From positions 1-6,629 of the forward strand of contig JAAPAA010000139.1 of the NCBI GenBank assembly GCA_012274165.1: 6,629 nucleotides of DNA. The letters are read 5' to 3'. This DNA is from Thiobacillaceae bacterium. GTDB taxonomy: Bacteria > Pseudomonadota > Gammaproteobacteria > Burkholderiales > Thiobacillaceae. Under the pieces are notes generated by a model. It worked only from the letters and a program-made list of their open reading frames with translations, did no database searches and was not told where the DNA came from. The position numbers were made by a program, and so were the translations under genes. Below are positions 4,836-6,629 of the stretch, piece by piece (position 1 is the stretch's first letter; every line of letters begins with the position of its first letter).

Positions 4836-5753
4836 TCATCCCCGTTTTGCCAATTGATGTGTGGCGCCCAGAACCGCGCCGAGCGTAACCAGCACGACGC
4901 CGGTAATGGTCACGGCATCGAGGGATTCCCCCAACAAGGGCACGGCTGCCACTGCCGAGATGCCAGGAACCATGGCCAGCATGAGGGTTGCGCGCTGCGG
5001 CCCGATGTTGTGGATGGCGTAGGCGAAGAGCATGCCGGCAATTGAGGCAGCCAGGATGCCTTGATAAACGCCTTGCCACAGAATGAAGGACAGGGAAACG
5101 GTGGTGATGGCCTTGGGCAGGAACAGGAGGTAGACAGGCGTGTAGCAAACCATTGAAATCACGGCGATGCCGACCGTTGCTTCGAGGGGCGGGACATGCC
5201 AATGCTTGAGCAACAAGCCAAAGCATGCGTAGCTGACTGCGGCCAGGAGAAAAAACACATCCCCCACCCATTGATGGGCAGGTGCCCCGGAAAGTTGACC
5301 AAAGCTGTGGAGGCCAATCAACACAATCCCCAAACCTGCGACCAGCAGGGCGAATTCAGTCCGGATTCCAGGGCGATGCCCGAGTAGGAGCCAGGCGATC
5401 AATGCGCTCGCAAAGGGAATGCCGCCATTGACCAGAATGCCCGCATGTGCGGCCGGCGCAAGGGAAAAGCCCGAGTAAACCAATAAGGCGTAACTCAAGC
5501 CGCCAAACGCGGCCAGCACCGCAAGTCGCGGCCACTCGAGGTGGTGCCATCGGGCCAGAACGAAGGGAAGACAGACGATTCCCGAGAAGACAAAACGGAG
5601 GGCTGCCATGTCATAGGGCGTAAGCGGGCTGCGCCCTCCCAGCCGTGAAACGATGTTGAACCCGGACCAGACCACGATGACTGCAGCTGCAGCCGCAAAG
5701 CCTTTGAGCAGGTGGCGACGGTGGGCCGGGGCAGGGATGTCTGCATCAGTCAT
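4836..5753 (-). CDS. DMT-superfamily (EamA) inner-membrane transporter
   Basis: The 305-aa protein has about ten hydrophobic segments in two homologous halves (about 18-147 and 163-297), the layout of EamA/RhaT-like drug/metabolite transporters. Typical features are ALRFVFSG at 51-58 in the first half, WLLLGHRPG at 121-129 where the half-ends usually read LGE, and VPLLGESL at 271-278 in the second half. Members export amino acids, metabolites or drugs; the substrate cannot be read from sequence. The basic stretch HRRHLLKG near the N-terminus suits a cytoplasmic N-terminus. The ATG at 5753 gives full family length, but no good ribosome binding site precedes it. The gene converges with dsbB and diverges from the small membrane protein at 5956. 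Confidence 0.9.
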   Translation of the reverse strand: MTDADIPAPAHRRHLLKGFAAAAAVIVVWSGFNIVSRLGGRSPLTPYDMAALRFVFSGIVCLPFVLARWHHLEWPRLAVLAAFGGLSYALLVYSGFSLAPAAHAGILVNGGIPFASALIAWLLLGHRPGIRTEFALLVAGLGIVLIGLHSFGQLSGAPAHQWVGDVFFLLAAVSYACFGLLLKHWHVPPLEATVGIAVISMVCYTPVYLLFLPKAITTVSLSFILWQGVYQGILAASIAGMLFAYAIHNIGPQRATLMLAMVPGISAVAAVPLLGESLDAVTITGVVLVTLGAVLGATHQLAKRG

Positions 5754-5798
5754 GCGATGAGCGTCTGGGAAAAGCGGTATTGCTCACATTACCACTGT

Positions 5799-5840
5799 CT
5801 GCCGCTGCGGCAGTTGCCTTGCTATGTTCGCTGTCGAACA
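5799..5840. promoter_or_regulatory. Two small dyads in the divergent promoter region
   Basis: CTGCCG-CTG-CGGCAG (5799-5813) and TGTTCG-CTGT-CGAACA (5825-5840) are perfect 6-bp dyads, 11 bases apart, in the 202-base gap between the minus-strand transporter and the plus-strand small membrane protein. They could be operators shared by divergent promoters or short hairpins. Downstream, CCTACTATGG near 5859-5868 resembles a sigma-S-type -10 box, without a clear -35. The rest of the gap shows nothing else apart from the short ORF at 5894. Confidence 0.3.
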
Positions 5841-5893
5841 GAAGCGCCGATCGTAATTGCCTACTATGGTAAATATATTCAAGGGGAATCAGC

Positions 5894-5965
5894 ATGCTCG
5901 ACTATTCGATTCGGCCGCTGCCCTTGATGATTGATAACCCCACTGGAGAATCCGTATGCCCCTGA
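5894..5965 (+). CDS. Possible 23-aa leader ORF overlapping the next gene
   Basis: ATG at 5894 is preceded by AAGGGG (5881-5886) at a good 7-base distance. The frame reads MLDYSIRPLPLMIDNPTGES and three more residues (VCP), then stops with TGA at 5963-5965, ten bases inside the next gene. Ribosomes ending here would be placed at the start of the 63-aa gene, which has its own GGAG at 5945-5948. That is the geometry of translational coupling or of a leader peptide. No homolog was recognised, and chance occurrence is possible. Confidence 0.3.
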   Translation: MLDYSIRPLPLMIDNPTGESVCP

Positions 5966-6147
5966 TTAATTTGGTCATCGTCTTGATTGTCGTTGGCGTG
6001 CTGCTTTGGCTCGTGAACACCTATATCCCCATGGACTCAAAGATTAAACAGATCCTGAATATTGTCGTCGTCATTGTTGTCGTTATATGGTTGCTACAGG
6101 TATTCGGCGTGATCGGTTCGCTGGGCAACCTTCGTGTTGGCAGCTGA
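5956..6147 (+). CDS. Small two-helix membrane protein, Thivi_2564-like, 63 aa
   Basis: The product is a helical hairpin: hydrophobic segment at about 3-23, loop NTYIPMDSKIKQ at 21-32, second segment at about 33-53, and a short polar tail, SLGNLRVGS. The sequence pattern (MPLINLVIVLIVVGVLLWLV, then the YIPMDSKIK loop) matches what I recall of the Thivi_2564 family of small bacterial membrane proteins, whose function is unknown. The length is normal for that family. GGAG at 5945-5948 sits seven bases from the ATG. The loop is mostly uncharged apart from Asp27, Lys29 and Lys31. Position after a divergent promoter region, and before a lipoprotein gene on the same strand, suggests an envelope-related unit, but this is inference. 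Confidence 0.85.
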   Translation: MPLINLVIVLIVVGVLLWLVNTYIPMDSKIKQILNIVVVIVVVIWLLQVFGVIGSLGNLRVGS

Positions 6148-6189
6148 CGCAGTCGCCATCATATGAAGTGATGCCATCGAAATAGATGG

Positions 6190-6217
6190 GGTCATGCCCG
6201 ATAGTTGGGCGATGACC
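6190..6217. repeat. Hairpin of 10 bp with one bulge, next to a GGGGTCA motif
   Basis: GGTCATGCCC (6190-6199) pairs with GGGC-G-ATGACC (6207-6217) around the loop GATAGTT, with one bulged G. It starts within GGGGTCA (6188-6194), the leading motif of the other repeats in this window. It sits 43 bases after the stop of the 63-aa gene and 35 before the lipoprotein start. There is no T-run, so it looks more like a REP-type hairpin than an intrinsic terminator, though it could still reduce read-through. Confidence 0.5.
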
Positions 6218-6230
6218 GGGGATTAAGTAA

Positions 6231-6248
6231 AAAGAGCAGAAAGAGCAG
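6231..6248 (+). repeat. Tandem 9-bp duplication in the lipoprotein leader
   Basis: AAAGAGCAG occurs twice in direct succession, immediately upstream of AAAATG. The ribosome-binding region of the next gene is therefore made of this duplicated purine-rich unit; no classical AGGAG is present. The unit partly recurs inside the gene start (AAAAAGAGC). Confidence 0.4.
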
Positions 6249-6251
6249 AAA

Positions 6252-6629
6252 ATGAAAAAGAGCTACCTGATGGTTGCGCTATCGATGACCCTTGTCCAGG
6301 GTTGCTATACCGTTCCTCCCTACCAACCATCCAGTCATGTCTCAGTCGGTATCAATTTTTCGATGTACCCGGATCTTGTCCAGATACCGGGCTATCCCGT
6401 CTACTACGACCCCCGGGTGGATTCGAATTACTTCTTTTACGACGGCCTCTACTGGGTGTTCCAGGGCGATAACTGGTATGCGAGCAGCTGGTACAACGGG
6501 CCGTGGGATAGGGTGGGTTATTACGATGTGCCGGCTTATGTGCTGCGCGTACCGGTTCGCTACTACCGCCAGCCTCCGCCATATTTCCGCGGTTGGCGTG
6601 CCGACGCGCCGCCACGTTGGGGGGATCAC
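6252..6629 (+). CDS. Tyr/Trp-rich lipoprotein (3' end cut by window edge)
   Basis: The frame is open for 126 codons from ATG 6252 to the right edge. Residues 1-18 (MKKSYLMVALSMTLVQGC) form a lipoprotein signal with lipobox V-Q-G-C; Cys18 would be lipidated after cleavage. The mature part is rich in Tyr, Trp, Pro and Asn. The stretch YFFYDGLYWVFQGDNWY (60-76), then SSWYNGPWDRV, resembles a group of short exported proteobacterial proteins with YDG.YW...WY.S.WYNGPW patterns and a following PVRYYR.PP segment. No function or formal family name is known to me. It should be anchored in the inner or outer membrane, facing the periplasm or surface; residue Tyr19 gives no inner-membrane retention (Asp+2) signal, so outer membrane is favoured. 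A repeat of AAAGAGCAG precedes it in place of a standard ribosome binding site. Confidence 0.8.
   Translation, partial: MKKSYLMVALSMTLVQGCYTVPPYQPSSHVSVGINFSMYPDLVQIPGYPVYYDPRVDSNYFFYDGLYWVFQGDNWYASSWYNGPWDRVGYYDVPAYVLRVPVRYYRQPPPYFRGWRADAPPRWGDH

Noticed and set aside
4150..4857. 235-codon plus-strand frame over the end of prk and dsbB
   Set aside because: It overlaps DsbB, which has all four redox cysteines in another frame; the product is Arg/His/Cys-rich low-complexity sequence.
4645..5271. 208-codon minus-strand frame over dsbB and the transporter gene
   Set aside because: It is out of frame with the well-supported EamA transporter on the same strand and has a shadow-like composition.
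6342..6629. Minus-strand frames of 95 and 87 codons at the right edge
   Set aside because: They are antisense to the lipoprotein gene, whose plus-strand frame has a lipobox and a recognisable Tyr/Trp-rich pattern.

Overview
The window looks like chromosomal DNA from a proteobacterium, most likely a beta- or gammaproteobacterium with Calvin-cycle capacity. The grounds are a bacterial (class I) phosphoribulokinase gene, a DsbB inner-membrane disulfide oxidase, Sec and lipoprotein signals of Gram-negative type, and scattered GGGGTCAG-type palindromic repeats of the kind found as REP elements in many proteobacteria. An autotrophic Nitrosomonadales-like lineage would fit, but that is inference. 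No rRNA, tRNA, CRISPR array, transposase or phage gene was seen.

Left part (1-2823): every supported gene is on the minus strand. In transcription order these are a 21-codon micro-ORF with a signal-peptide-like sequence (2823-2758), a 64-aa charged protein with a near-perfect ribosome binding site (2699-2505), a 73/74-aa two-helix membrane protein (2278/2281-2057), a doubtful 47-aa ORF (2031-1888), a 183-aa three-helix membrane protein (1861-1310), and a secreted cysteine-containing protein that starts at 1005 and runs off the left edge without a stop. The secreted gene is AT-richer than the right half. Two repeat-bearing gaps separate these genes: 1006-1309, with two GGGGTCAG repeats and a perfect 10-bp stem, and 2282-2504, with a GGGGTCAG copy and another perfect 10-bp stem.

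Middle (2824-3259): about 435 bases without a credible gene but rich in inverted repeats. It also carries three imperfect copies of a GGCACTGA-type motif spaced 76 and 72 bases apart, and an 8-bp inverted repeat just upstream of the phosphoribulokinase gene.

Right part: phosphoribulokinase (3260-4231) and dsbB (4238-4732) are on the plus strand, 6 bases apart and probably co-transcribed. The phosphoribulokinase is the most unusual gene. It keeps the fold motifs but lacks several residues normally used for ribulose-5-phosphate binding, carries an insertion of about 23 residues after the Walker B region, and ends inside a repeat-like sequence. A DMT/EamA transporter (5753-4836, minus) converges on dsbB. 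Across a 202-base divergent gap with two small dyads lie, on the plus strand, a possible 23-codon leader ORF, a 63-aa two-helix membrane protein recognised as Thivi_2564-like, and a Tyr/Trp-rich lipoprotein cut by the right edge.

How the genes work together is mostly unclear. The phosphoribulokinase-dsbB pair looks like a transcription unit without an obvious shared pathway. The small envelope proteins on both sides suggest cell-envelope or stress roles, but nothing in the sequence proves this.
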